Below are positions 46,868-58,025 of a DNA stretch of 64,000 bases, one piece after another. The stretch covers positions 1 through 64,000 of the forward strand of contig CAJNOJ010000071.1 of NCBI GenBank assembly GCA_905250025.1, given 5' to 3'. A program made the translations under genes and the position numbers. The first letter of the stretch is position 1. Each line of letters opens with the position of its first letter. A model generated the notes under the pieces. The model saw nothing but the letters and a program-made list of their open reading frames with translations. It was not told the origin of the DNA and did not search any database. Source of the DNA: Adineta ricciae (lineage: Eukaryota > Rotifera > Eurotatoria > Adinetida > Adinetidae).

Positions 46868-48937
46868 TTATTTATTCTTTTTAGACAATTTTTTTCGCTG
46901 AGCTTTTAATACAGCCGAGGTTACATTCGGCGTTGTAGTTGGAAAAGATGATACTTTTGGTTCGGTAGCTTCAGTCTCGGCAGATGCCACTTCGACCATT
47001 TCGAATTTTGCACGAGAACCGAATCGTGAACGGACTAGAAGTGAGAAAAGAAAAAGAATTTCGAATACTACACAAGAATGAATTGTCACCATTCGAATTT
47101 TCGGTACAGTCCCATATTTGTAAACCTTTGGATTGTCCGCCAATAGCGAATGTAAACGGAAAATCCGGATTGGCGAGACATGTATTGATTCGTCCCTGGA
47201 AGAAAAGGCTGATTATCTATTTGTAAAAGAATAACGACGAAATTACTGTTGGAAATTGCCGTTCAGCAATGAACGTGACATTTCCATTTTCTACATCCCA
47301 AATCTTGACAGTTTCATCGAATGACGACGTCATTAGAAAACCGGGCACAGTTGAACTCAAACATAGACCTAAACATTTCAACCGATTCTTATCTTATTTC
47401 TTTTCGTCCATTCTTCTTACCAGTAACAGCACCACTATGAGCAGCTAAGCTGAACACAGGTATAGTCGTTTGTCGAATATCCATGGCATACACATATCCA
47501 TTTTCAGTAGACGCCTAAGATAATTCATATGAAAATGAACGAATATCTCTTGAAATTCGTACGAGAAATTGATTGGAATCGAATGTATTCCATGCTACTC
47601 GTTCGATATCTGAATCGAATGTCCAACGATGTTGATTATTTTTGTTATTTGCATCTCGACAATCAACTAAACATACAGTTTGATCCGCTGAACCAGAAAG
47701 TAAATTTTGTGGTTCAGTTGGATGCCAACATATTGATTGAATCTACTTAGTGAAGAACAAAAATTCCATATTTTATATTCAAATCTTCTCTACACTTACC
47801 AACCTGTTTCTCGTGAATTTTGTTTAGATGTAAAGCCATTTTCATTTGACTTAAATCCCATAAAACAACAGTTGCATCAGCAGAACTTGATGCAAGAATT
47901 TGTCGAACAAGTTTATTCCATGAGAGATCTAGTACGGCTGCATCATGACCTTCACCTGATTTCTACGAAAATGAACGAAAAAAAACTACATTTCAATTGG
48001 ATGAAAATGTTTAACAACAAACTTTAGATGATTTTTTCGATGATTTTATTTTTTTCTTTCGAGATTTCTTTCCGAAAGTATAGATAGGTTCCATTTGATC
48101 CACGAGATCAACATCAAATAATTCAATTACGCCCTCCATACTTCCAACCGCTACATAATTCACTAAAACAAAAAACATCAACTTAATAACCAAACGTCCC
48201 GGTCTAAACAATACAACAAACCTGAATTTGTGTTCTTCACATCATAATCTAACCATGTTAAACATAATGGCATATGTAACATCAATATATCATGATGTAC
48301 ATAGAGATAACCTTCTTTATCATTGTAAACTGCAAGAAAAAATCCATGAGATTCTCGTTAAAAGATTGTTATTAGATAAGAATTACCATAAACTTCAAGA
48401 CTAGAAGTGTCATCTTCGATATGTGCAGCAACAATTAGATTATCGTCTGATCGAATGTAAAAATCCTCCGCATCCGAATCTTCGCCCTACAAAAACACAA
48501 ATTTTTACCGAATTCGAACTGATATCAAGCCTAATTCTTACATCATCTTTTATTTCAAGTAAAGGATCATCTGAATTGGATGCATGCATTGCAATAGGAC
48601 CTACACCTGGTATAACTATATTATCATCATCGTCATCTTCTGCAATAAAGAGAAAAAGTTTCGATCACCTATTTAACCCATTTTTTTCTCCATTACTTAC
48701 GGTCGATTTTATCATCTTGTTTTTCAACATCCATATCAGCATCTTTACTTTTATCATCGTCCTCATCGTTGTCATGAATTCCATTTTTAGCGATCAAACT
48801 ATTGAGTTCTTCTTCATCCGGTGCAAACTAAATGATTAACGATAGTTTACAATTGGACACTAGGATTATATTACTTTGACTGGAGTCGCTTTTGCTGCTC
48901 CACTTTTGATCCACACGATCGACGATAAAATATCCAT
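46868..48937 (-). CDS. PWP1: WD40 ribosome-biogenesis factor PWP1 (periodic tryptophan protein 1)
   Basis: About eleven exons encode a WD40 protein with PWP1-specific landmarks. The N-terminus reads [20 protein letters not shown], followed by an acidic linker. LYVHHDILM and [20 protein letters not shown] match human YVHHDILL and YIAVGNMTPVIEVWDLDIV. A Lys-rich insert ([13 protein letters not shown]) precedes blade motifs [20 protein letters not shown] and [14 protein letters not shown]. The C-terminus contains [12 protein letters not shown], matching the human RRERL/FGSR tail. PWP1 acts in the nucleolus in pre-rRNA processing and Pol I regulation. One intron appears to use the donor GTTGGT. 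The start at 48937 gives the usual VAWV-type opening, but an upstream Met is possible. Confidence 0.9.
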
Positions 48938-49919
48938 CTAAAACGCACATAAGTCGAATAGAATGTTTCATATCATGATAAATAACGATCAGATTTCAGT
49001 GGACATACATCGATGAAGTAAGTCCAACGACTCATGAGAAAATATGGAATTCATCATAGAGGCACACGAAATCATCTCATGGTCGAACATTTCACCAGTA
49101 TTAAAAGTCAAAACTATGAATGGACTTTCTTGAATAAAAAAATAATAATTTACTAGTATTATCGATGGAATTCATGTGTTAACAGTTCTAGTCGTAGCAT
49201 GCCACACATGTGCATACATTTCAACACATCATTATGACTGTGCTAAGTTGAGGAACATGATGTCAGCAAGATCCAAGGTTGACTCTTTCCCATTAGCGTT
49301 GATTTCCTGTCTGTGTCATTGTCAACTTTCTCAGTTAAATAAAAACACAGAGACTTTTCACAACGAAAAACGCTTTTATTTTATTGCGTATAATAATAAT
49401 AATAATAATAATGTTAATAATATTAATGATGATATTCATAATAATAGAGAAAAAAAAAGAAAAACGACAAAGAAAATCGAAATAAACATTTACATAAAAC
49501 ATGTAAGTGCCCGCAAAAAAGAATTTAAAATAAAATTGACATACGTAGATATGAGTAAAATAAAAGAGGTATCCTGAAAGACATATATCGTTTCTCTTTT
49601 GGGTTATTTTCGCCTTCTAATCTTGTCTACACGAAACATGGGAATGAAATACAACGAACGATTTTTCTTCATTCATATTTGTGCTTTTCCAATCGCATGC
49701 GGATTGTTTGTTTCTATTGCACTTCGAGGGGCAGAGGAGAGGAAGAGGTCGGAGAGAGAAAATGAAAACAAGACGAACAAACAACAGAGATTGTACTAAA
49801 AAATAATCGTCATATTGTCTACAACAGTAAATGAGAAACGAAACAAAACAAAACAAAAAATAAATAATTATGTATAGATTCAGAAAAGACTTTTCCTTCT
49901 TTGTTTCTTCTTCATCCAT
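48938..49919. other. Spacer between PWP1 and the PAM2-motif gene
   Basis: It holds the PWP1 promoter side and the 3' UTR of the PAM2 gene. An (AAT)n-rich stretch lies at about 49389-49446. Open frames on both strands here are biased by simple sequence and are not credible genes. Confidence 0.55.
49389..49446. repeat. Imperfect (AAT)n simple repeat
   Basis: About seven perfect AAT/TAA units are followed by degenerate units (GTTAATAATATTAATGATG). Read directly from the sequence. Confidence 0.8.
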
Positions 49920-51917
49920 TCATTCATCTTCATTCAAATTGTCAACCGCATCATCATAATCACTGGTGTCACTACTATTGTTACTAGTCGAAGACAATGC
50001 ATTTGAATTTTGTTGATCACTGTAGACAAAAATCGATCAGGTGATAGTGGAGAAAAGAATATGTTACTTACTCTTCTTTAATGTTCGTAGTATTCGTATC
50101 AGTATCATTTTGAATAAGAACCTCGTTCGACTGATTTTCTACTGTTATTGGCGAGATTGATTGATTTTGATTTTCTTCGATTTCTTTGTGATTAATACTA
50201 CGTTTCGTTTTATTTGATTTGCGTGATTTTGTTTGTTCACGTTTTGGCATGATTTTCGAATCAGATGAATTGCTCGGAGTTGATGTATTCAATCGATTGA
50301 ACATGTCGGGTAAATCGAGTTGAGATGTTTCGCAATTGTTTTTTTTTATCACTTCAGTTTCGCATTTTGTCGTTGATGGTGGATTGGGTTGACCTAAGGT
50401 AGGAAATGCATTTTCATCATCGAGAGCATATGGAGCTGATTCAATGTCGTCGGATTGTTCTGGAAAGGAGACAGGTTCTTCTCGAAGTTTGTTTTTACGT
50501 TTTAAACGTCGTTGTTGATATTTTGTTTGAATAAAACCATCATCTTTGTTATTATTCAATTTGGTATTGGTTTCATTATTTGGAAGATCACTATTGGTTA
50601 ATGATAGTGAATGTGGTTGTTCATCTTGAGAAGTTGTTGATTTGGAAGCACAGTTAGCTGATTTGGTAGTTTTAGATGATTGATGAATTGGCTTGTTTGA
50701 AGGTTTGCGTTCATTGTTTGTTGATAGTTTATTGTTGAATGAACGACTTCGATCCGATCGTTGATCTTGAGATGGAGGTATGGATTGTGGAGAAGTCGAA
50801 CGACGACGTGGAGCTGAGACAATTTCATTCCAAGATGAGGCTGATCTAGAGAATATATGAAATTAGTTGAAAAAAAACAAAACATTCGCAGACTAATTTA
50901 CTTTGTAGTGGCAGTAGTTGATGCAACCGATTGTGTTGAAGTTTTATTATCAGATTGTTGATTATTTATTGGAAGACTCGGAAAGTCTTCAGATCGAAAT
51001 TCGAATGGTGTACCATCCTCATTCATATGACTGGATTGATTATATTCATTATCATGATTGTAATAATCGGAATAATCTTTTCGATATTCATCATGCTGTT
51101 GTTGGGATGAACGCGATAAATAACCTCTGGATCTTGGAGATGAATGATAATAATTATTGTACTCGTTTGAATGATAAGATGATGAGATTCGTTTACTATT
51201 TGACGAATTACCTCGTCCTGAATTCGATGAATATGATGAACCACCATTTCGGCGATTGCTGTAATCATAGTAGGAATTTCGACTATTTGAGATTCCACTA
51301 CTGTTGCTTCCACCACCGCGATTATTATTTCCACGAGATGATGGACGATATGGCGAGTGGTTGATTCCGTGTTGCCGAAATGAATATGATCTTTGTTGTT
51401 GAGATAACATTCGGTGAGATTTAGACATTTGTGTAGGTTGTTGGAGAGAAAAATTAATCAAAGATTGTTCACAATAATCCAAGGGATAAAATGCTGATAC
51501 TGGTTCCGTAGTTGAATAAATAATTTGTGGACCTGGATAATATCCAGTTGGCGTCACTGCAGTTGCTGAATTAGTTGTTGGCAAAAGAACGATTTGAGAT
51601 GTTGAAGTTGAGGGTGAAGTTCCATTAATTGAAGGTGATTGTGGAACATTTGTACATGAATCGATTTGAAATTGTTGCTGTTGAGATGGTTGAATGTGAA
51701 ATTCAATTTCAGGAAATCGACCATTATCGGTAATTTTCGAATCTGTTACCATCATCGGATAGATTGTTTGAACCATCAGCGGTTGTTGATCCGAAGGATA
51801 AATAGATGCAACTGTATTTTCATCAACGTATAATGGAATGCTTATCGCAGAGTTTTGTCCTAATGGAACAAATTCTTTTGCTTCAGGCGAAAGACCTGAC
51901 GATGGTGAGGTAGTCAT
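49920..51917 (-). CDS. PAM2-motif low-complexity protein, resembling the N-terminal half of SECISBP2/SECISBP2L
   Basis: Three exons (50902-51917, 50072-50845, 49920-50019) give 629 residues. Near residue 8 is LSPEAKEFVP, a PAM2 motif that binds the MLLE domain of poly(A)-binding protein. The next segment (SAISIPLYVDEN...TIYPMM) and the later QLDLPDMFNRL resemble human SECISBP2L (LSAEVEPFIP...MIPMALP; QLDLGDMLAAL) in order and spacing; this comparison is from memory. Two short acidic-aromatic motifs, RSEDFPSLP and DDENAFPTLG, recur. The middle is Ser/Asn/Gly/Tyr-rich with RGG-like spots. The L7Ae-type RNA-binding domain that defines SECIS-binding proteins is absent: the third exon ends after 33 polar residues. 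It is probably a cytoplasmic mRNA-binding regulator. Confidence 0.55.
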
Positions 51918-52566
51918 AATAGTTATTGGATTCGAACGACAAGCGATGACTTTCTTTTTGTTTGTTTATACGATCTAATAGAATAATGACATTTTCACGT
52001 AAGATAATCAATTAATTAGTTTGCTCGAGGATAAATCGTGTGTTTAACAAATGAAAATTCATGACTCATCTAGAATATTGCCATGGTTCATTTCTAGGAA
52101 AAGTTTCGACGTGATATAGAGTTTTTGCTTTTGATTGATCTTTAAATGGAGGAGGAGACATGATGATGGTATTCTATGGATTGAAATGATAAACAAAATG
52201 GATCATTCAGATTTAAATGTACAATCGAATTAAACAGAAAAATATCTGGATTTCATAATTTGAATTAGTGTGAAAAACAGGCTTTTTTCGCGGGATTTAA
52301 CGTGGATTGTGGCGACATATGAGAAAAGTTTGTCGAGTAAAATTTATTTTCAAATAAAATTGGATGATGAAAATCTTGAAAAAAAAATGCCGAATTCTTG
52401 CAGTTAAATAACTTTTTTCACCTACATACGCTATTGAATGGTATACTATTTTGACCAATAGCTGACGAGCTTTGTATTTGGTATTGGTAATAATGATGAC
52501 GACGAGTTCAACTTCAATCTTAGTGGTGTCGTGTATTTTTAGAGAAAGACAAACAAAGTGATCGCT
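51918..52566. promoter_or_regulatory. Divergent intergenic region between the PAM2 gene and PSMB5
   Basis: The two flanking genes are transcribed away from this 650-bp interval, so it probably contains both promoters. Apart from the small ORF at 52066-52161 I see no coding sequence. No specific promoter element is identified. Confidence 0.45.
52066..52161 (-). CDS. Candidate 31-residue small ORF upstream of the PAM2 gene
   Basis: An ATG at 52161 in good context (CATCATCATGTCTCC) opens 31 codons. The peptide begins MSPPPFKDQSKAKTL and ends in NEPWQYSR. An acceptor (ATCCATAG) lies 13 bases upstream, so a 5' intron is likely. Downstream, another acceptor (TATTAG) precedes the PAM2-gene start at 51917. 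The ORF could be an independent microprotein gene, the last coding part of a small gene, or an upstream ORF in the PAM2 transcript. Trp, Phe, Pro and Tyr content is higher than expected for random AT-rich sequence. I cannot assign a family. Confidence 0.35.
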   Translation of the reverse strand: MSPPPFKDQSKAKTLYHVETFPRNEPWQYSR

Positions 52567-53686
52567 ATGGCTTTAGCAAATGTACTTGGATTCAGTTCAA
52601 ACGATGCTTTTAATCGATCATTACAATGTGCAAAAACTGACAATGAAATTGACGATTTTTGCCCGAAATTGAACATTGAAAATATTGCTCAATTCATTAC
52701 TTTACCACCCTATGCAGACGTAAGAATCGTTTTATACGCATTCATGTTCATCCTTTGGTTTATCTTCATAGCCAGCTAAATATTTGAAATTGGTCAACGA
52801 CAAAGTCGATCGAGTTCGTATTCAATTTCTCAAAGGAACAACAACATTAGCATTTAAATTCCGTAACGGTGTTATCGTTGCTGTAGACAGTCGTGCCACT
52901 GCTGGTGGTTTTATTGGTTGGTATTCTCTGATGAGAAGAACGGATTTTAATGAATGTGTGTTTCATTCGTTTAGCTTCGGGTGAAGTGAAAAAGGTTATT
53001 GAAATCAATCCTTATTTATTGGGTACAATGGCTGGTGGTGCAGCTGATTGCGCTTTTTGGGAACGCGTACTCGCTCGTCATTGTCGGATCTATGAGCTCC
53101 GTAACAAAGAGAAAATTTCTGTTGCCGCTGCCTCGAAAATTCTTGCTAATATGATCTTTGAATACCGTGGCATGGGCTTGTCAATGGGAACCATGATCGT
53201 CGGTTGGGATAAACGCGTAAGTGAAATCTTCAAAGCAATGACATATCCTATCTTTTTTTTGTTATCGTAGGGTCCCGGTCTTTACATGGTCTCGGATGAT
53301 GGTGAACGTATTAGTGATAATTTATTCTCAGTTGGCAGCGGTTCTATATATGCTTATAGTATTCTTGATGCTGGTTACAAGTAAATTGAATGACTACGAT
53401 TGTATATGGTACAAAGATATGTACTTTTTAGGTATGAAATGAGTACAGCAGATGCTATTGATCTCGGTCGTCGTGCTATTGTTCACGCTGCTCACCGTGA
53501 TGCTGCGTCAGGAAACATCGTTCGAAGTAATGAGAAATTTCTTATTTTAAGTAAAGTTCTACCGACAATTATTTTATTTTTTATCTAGTTTATCATATGA
53601 AAGAAACTGGCTGGGAAAAGATCGAAGAAAAAGATACCAACGATTACATGTATCAATATCGCGACGACAAAACCATGAATTTTTAA
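52567..53686 (+). CDS. PSMB5: 20S proteasome catalytic subunit beta-5
   Basis: This is the chymotrypsin-like N-terminal-threonine protease of the 20S core. Six exons (52567-52719, 52772-52916, 52975-53216, 53271-53380, 53432-53526, 53589-53686) give 280 residues. A propeptide of about 70 residues ends in [11 protein letters not shown], where the first Thr becomes the nucleophile. [11 protein letters not shown] contains the conserved Asp17-type position, [20 protein letters not shown] contains Lys33, and [12 protein letters not shown] contains Ser129-type residues. [15 protein letters not shown] is typical of beta-5. No catalytic residue is missing. The second intron uses the unusual donor GTTGGT; using the next GT would introduce an early stop. 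The gene points away from the PAM2 gene. Confidence 0.96.
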
Positions 53687-56600
53687 GCCATTCGATGAAC
53701 ATCAAACTCTTGAACACTAAACTGCTATGTTGTTATTTTTCTTCATCTTTTATTTCAATCACGAAATGTGAATAAAAAAAAACGGAGAAACACGTGACGA
53801 CTATTTACTATAATGGAGGTCCTATTGAACTTTAGTATCGTCCTTCGATGAGAGAAAATCGATTCGTTACATTTTCCCTGAAGTCTTCCACAAATGTGTT
53901 ATACATGCAGGTCACGTACAGACAAGACACAGTTGGGCATCTTCTTTCGACAGATGGATTATTTTGTGTTACTTCAAGGCACTTGCCAGTCACGAGATTA
54001 AATATTAAAACCCAGATAATTCTTTATCGTTATATCATTGATAGTTCTTCGATAAACATGAACTATAATTTCTGAACTCAATAGGTTCCAGGTACGTTCA
54101 ATATTAGTGAGTATACTTTCAGATGTATTCCGCGAAATTTATGCTACTCTTGAATAATCATCTTAATACCAGAGAATAACTCAATATAATTTACTAATGT
54201 ATAGATAAAATAATTGCGTCGAAGTGTAGACACTTCTTGCGGACGATTGAGTAGTTTTATTTGCTCCACAAACATTTCCGGTGTGATGCGTGCAAGTAAT
54301 ATAAATATAGTTTCTTTTTAATCGTCTATCAAGCATCTAAGACGTTGTTTTTAAACTCGATCGAGAGAAAAACAGTAAGCTTCTATACTATCTCCACCGA
54401 AAATTAGAATGATCTTTATCATCAACTCATTTTGTCTTGTAAACAATCCTCTTGTATTATCACTTATATCGAGTTTTCCTATTACATAGATCTTTCATTG
54501 CTCCTATCGTATGGTGGATGTTATTGTTGTATAGAGTTCGTATATATTATTCAATAACACATGCAATCAGAGGAACTGACGAGTGCTGTTCAGTTCAATG
54601 TCATGTGAAAACTTTTTATGTTTGGTAAGAAAGTTTAGAAGACATAGAAATAAATTATTAAGGAAACTTTTACCGAATATTCCATCAGTCGCGTGTTCTT
54701 AACCAAATTTATTTTTGGAGGTGTTATATTTAAGCATGTCTTCATGTTAATTTGTTCCTTCCTTTGAATATAACACGAATTCGTTGCTAAAGCAATAGAA
54801 AGGAAGACCATTTTCTTTGTTCTTGAGACAATCAACAGAATACGTACGAGAGTGTTGTTATCATTAAATTATACATACAAGGCGAATCATTAATATGGAA
54901 ACACGGTATCTGTTATGTTTTTTGGACAAATATTAATATGTCTGTACAAAAAACGACCTTAAGTGTACATTTAGATAAGAATTAGTACATAATAGTAAGA
55001 CTAGGCGAAACGATCAATACATTCAGAGAAAATTTCAAGATGTATTTGTATTGCGTGATCTTTCAATTGAAGATATTTTAGAACGAAGATAAGATAGGAA
55101 GCGGAGGTGAATGGAAACTGTAGTATACTCTCTATTCGTAGACATCTTCATCAATTGGTATTAACCTACGCAAATGCTCTGTTATTTAAATTTCTTTTTT
55201 TTTTTGACAGACCTGGATTCTTGACTATTTCATATCCTGAAAATCAATTCTCGTTAGTTATTGTCTCTTGAAATATGTCAGATTTAATTACACAACGTAC
55301 GTGTATGAATGATCACAGTTAGATCGACATTGATGTAAATGAACATGACATCCGTTGTGACTGACAGTTCAACGAAAAAAAAAAGATGGGGAAACTCCAC
55401 TAATTAATAATGGGAATGTGACGTTTGTAAAAAAAGAACTATTGTCCGTTTCATGAGAAGAAAATGAACATTAGGAGTTCGTTCATCTGTCTAGTATTCA
55501 AAGTGAAGCCATCACGACTATAGAGAAACTCTTGCGCATATATTTCTTGATTAGTTTTTCATTTTGTACCGAAAACATTCTATAGAGTTTTTTTTGAAGA
55601 TATGTTTTAATAGTATCTTCGATATGTTCTTATCCATCTGTTGGACTTAATCGATACATAATATTTGTGTTTTCTTTCCATAGTTTTTTCTGACAGTTAG
55701 GATAGATGATGATTGACCACAACTCCAAACATTATTACAGTATTAAGGATAAAAACAACATTGAATATACAATGACGATGACAGATATCTTGGATAGAAG
55801 TTGGATCAAAAACAAAAGTCTATAATTACATTCTTCCTAGAGCAGACTCATTCGTACAATGACAATCATATTTATCGTCAAAAAGAAAATATCACTAGTA
55901 AACCAGATGGTCGTATGCAAATTGTTATTGATTGGATTTGTCTAAACATTCCTTTTCATCTCATATCGAAAGTTCATCGATTGAGGAACAAGTTGAGACA
56001 CGACTTTAGTTTTCCGATTTCTTCTCTTATATTTCTTTTAAAAAATTAGCGATGTCAGTTGTCGCAGAAAAACACCGAGCATCTAGCTATAGCAATTATA
56101 AATAATAGTTTAGTTGATTAAACGTCGTCCGTGCGATTATCCTTGTATCGATTTGACTTTGATTCGTTATTTCTAATTTCATTATAAATATTTTTCTATT
56201 TTTCATCAAATCCTTGATCATCAAACAAACCCGACGTGCGTGGGTTGATATGAACTTTGTCAATCTTGTCGTGTCATGTGACCTTGTTTTAACTTTGCGC
56301 ACAACTGTCAGTTTTTAAACAACAAGAAAATTACGACATGCAATCCACTTCTATAATGATTGATTTTGATTCTTCTATTATTTACAATCGAATAATTCTG
56401 ATGGATGAGTTCTTATAAACAGACAAAGTTATTTTCATTCAAATCTACTCGTGTATATACGACAATTGATTACAATAGGAAAACATGAACGAGAGAAAGA
56501 GAAAACAAAAAATAATGTAGTCCATAGATGATTCATTGTGTATATTTCGTCTGTAATTTAACGATGTATCGATCGAGATATTTTTTTCTAAAGGCAGTTT

Positions 56601-58025
56601 TGTCAGATTTTTGGAAAGATTAATTTGTAACTTTCGATGTGTTAATAGTATGCCTTGACGAGCGTAAACTGATATGGAAAATGTTCGTAATCGAATTGAT
56701 GAATATGGATGAGACAAGCAGTCGGGTTCTGATCTCGTTGTGCTGTTGTTTATTTGATAGAAGTAAAAAAAAAACCAACTTATTTTATTCTGTGAATGTG
56801 ACTGAGAGAATGAAAGAGAAACTCCTGATGCTCGACGCGGAACAGTTACACCGAGAACAGTAATTCACAGTAAGTAGTAGCTACTCGTTGTGTATCTCAG
56901 TAGATTGCGTCAATGTTTTGAATCAATCTTCTGTAGCATAAATCAATGTTATAGAAAATAAAGGTAAGAGTATGATGATGTAAGGATGAAACACTCCACG
57001 CTTACGGTATGTGATAGAAAACTTCTGGTTTAGTTTATTTTGTGTCTTGATTGTACTTAAGAGTATATAGCTTGTTTTGGAAACGAACATTGATCTTCCA
57101 TTACGAAATACGAGCAGGAAATCCATCTGAATCTTTGCCAACAGGAGATTATCTTTGCTATTTTTAGGAGATCTAGTTTCCTTCAGTTATAAACTGATGA
57201 ATTGATGCGTTCATTTGTATGATAATATAATCTTGTATTGATTTCGCATGATTCTGTCTAATTTCAATATTCGATGGATTTATATAAACATGCGTATATT
57301 GATATAAGAATGTATTATGACGATCGTTCTGCTTGATTACACAAGTATAAAAAAAGACAAGAACGTTGACGTTCAAGAACGTCACTGATTTTTATCACAA
57401 CTGACTCATTCGTACATATGATAGATAGAAAGAGATTTGCTGATCATTGAGAAACTGAAAGTAATATCTTGTTCGTATTTTTCCAGAAGAGATCTTTCCA
57501 TCGAGATTGTGTCGTTCATTGAGGCTCAGTTTTCGTTCGGTTTTCTCTTACTTAAGAATAATTAGAAGAGATAGATGACATATCAAATAATTATCAAACT
57601 GAAGCCAATAACGATGATGACCTTCCCACATACTTAGTGTATCAAAGACATGCTGTCGTAATAGAAATTTCGATGATAGACATTCATGACTGTTAATGTT
57701 CTACATTAGATACGAGAAAGGAAGCAAACATCAACGAATACGTCGTATTACATAGAGTTATTCTAGTGATATTTTTAAGTCTACCACACGAATCAATAGT
57801 TTTTCTTCTGTTGGACAACAACAAGATACTTAGCAGGCTATCGAAGAAAAGAAAGAAAATTCTAGTTCCTCAATAGAAAACAAATTCTTTGTATTAACTA
57901 TTCTCATTATCTCAAGCATTCTTTTTTTTTCTTTTTTTTGTTTCTACGCAAAATCTCGAACGTTTTCTTTTTTGTTGACAAAAATATTTCTATCAAACAA
58001 CATACATGTTCCATCTTTTAGAATC
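53687..58025. other. Gene-poor AT-rich interval upstream of the GPCR
   Basis: After a likely PSMB5 polyadenylation signal (AATAAA near 53771) there are 4.3 kb with no supported gene. Every open frame is under 100 codons and shows no family resemblance. T-rich tracts at 57925-57952 directly precede the GPCR exon. The length is unusual for this compact window. Regulatory DNA, undetected non-coding RNA or distant 5' UTR exons are possible. Confidence 0.55.

Noticed and set aside
57972-58025. Upstream extension of the GPCR frame beginning at 57972
   Set aside because: It begins with TTG, not ATG. The ATG at 58026 with following glycosylation sites is the natural start.
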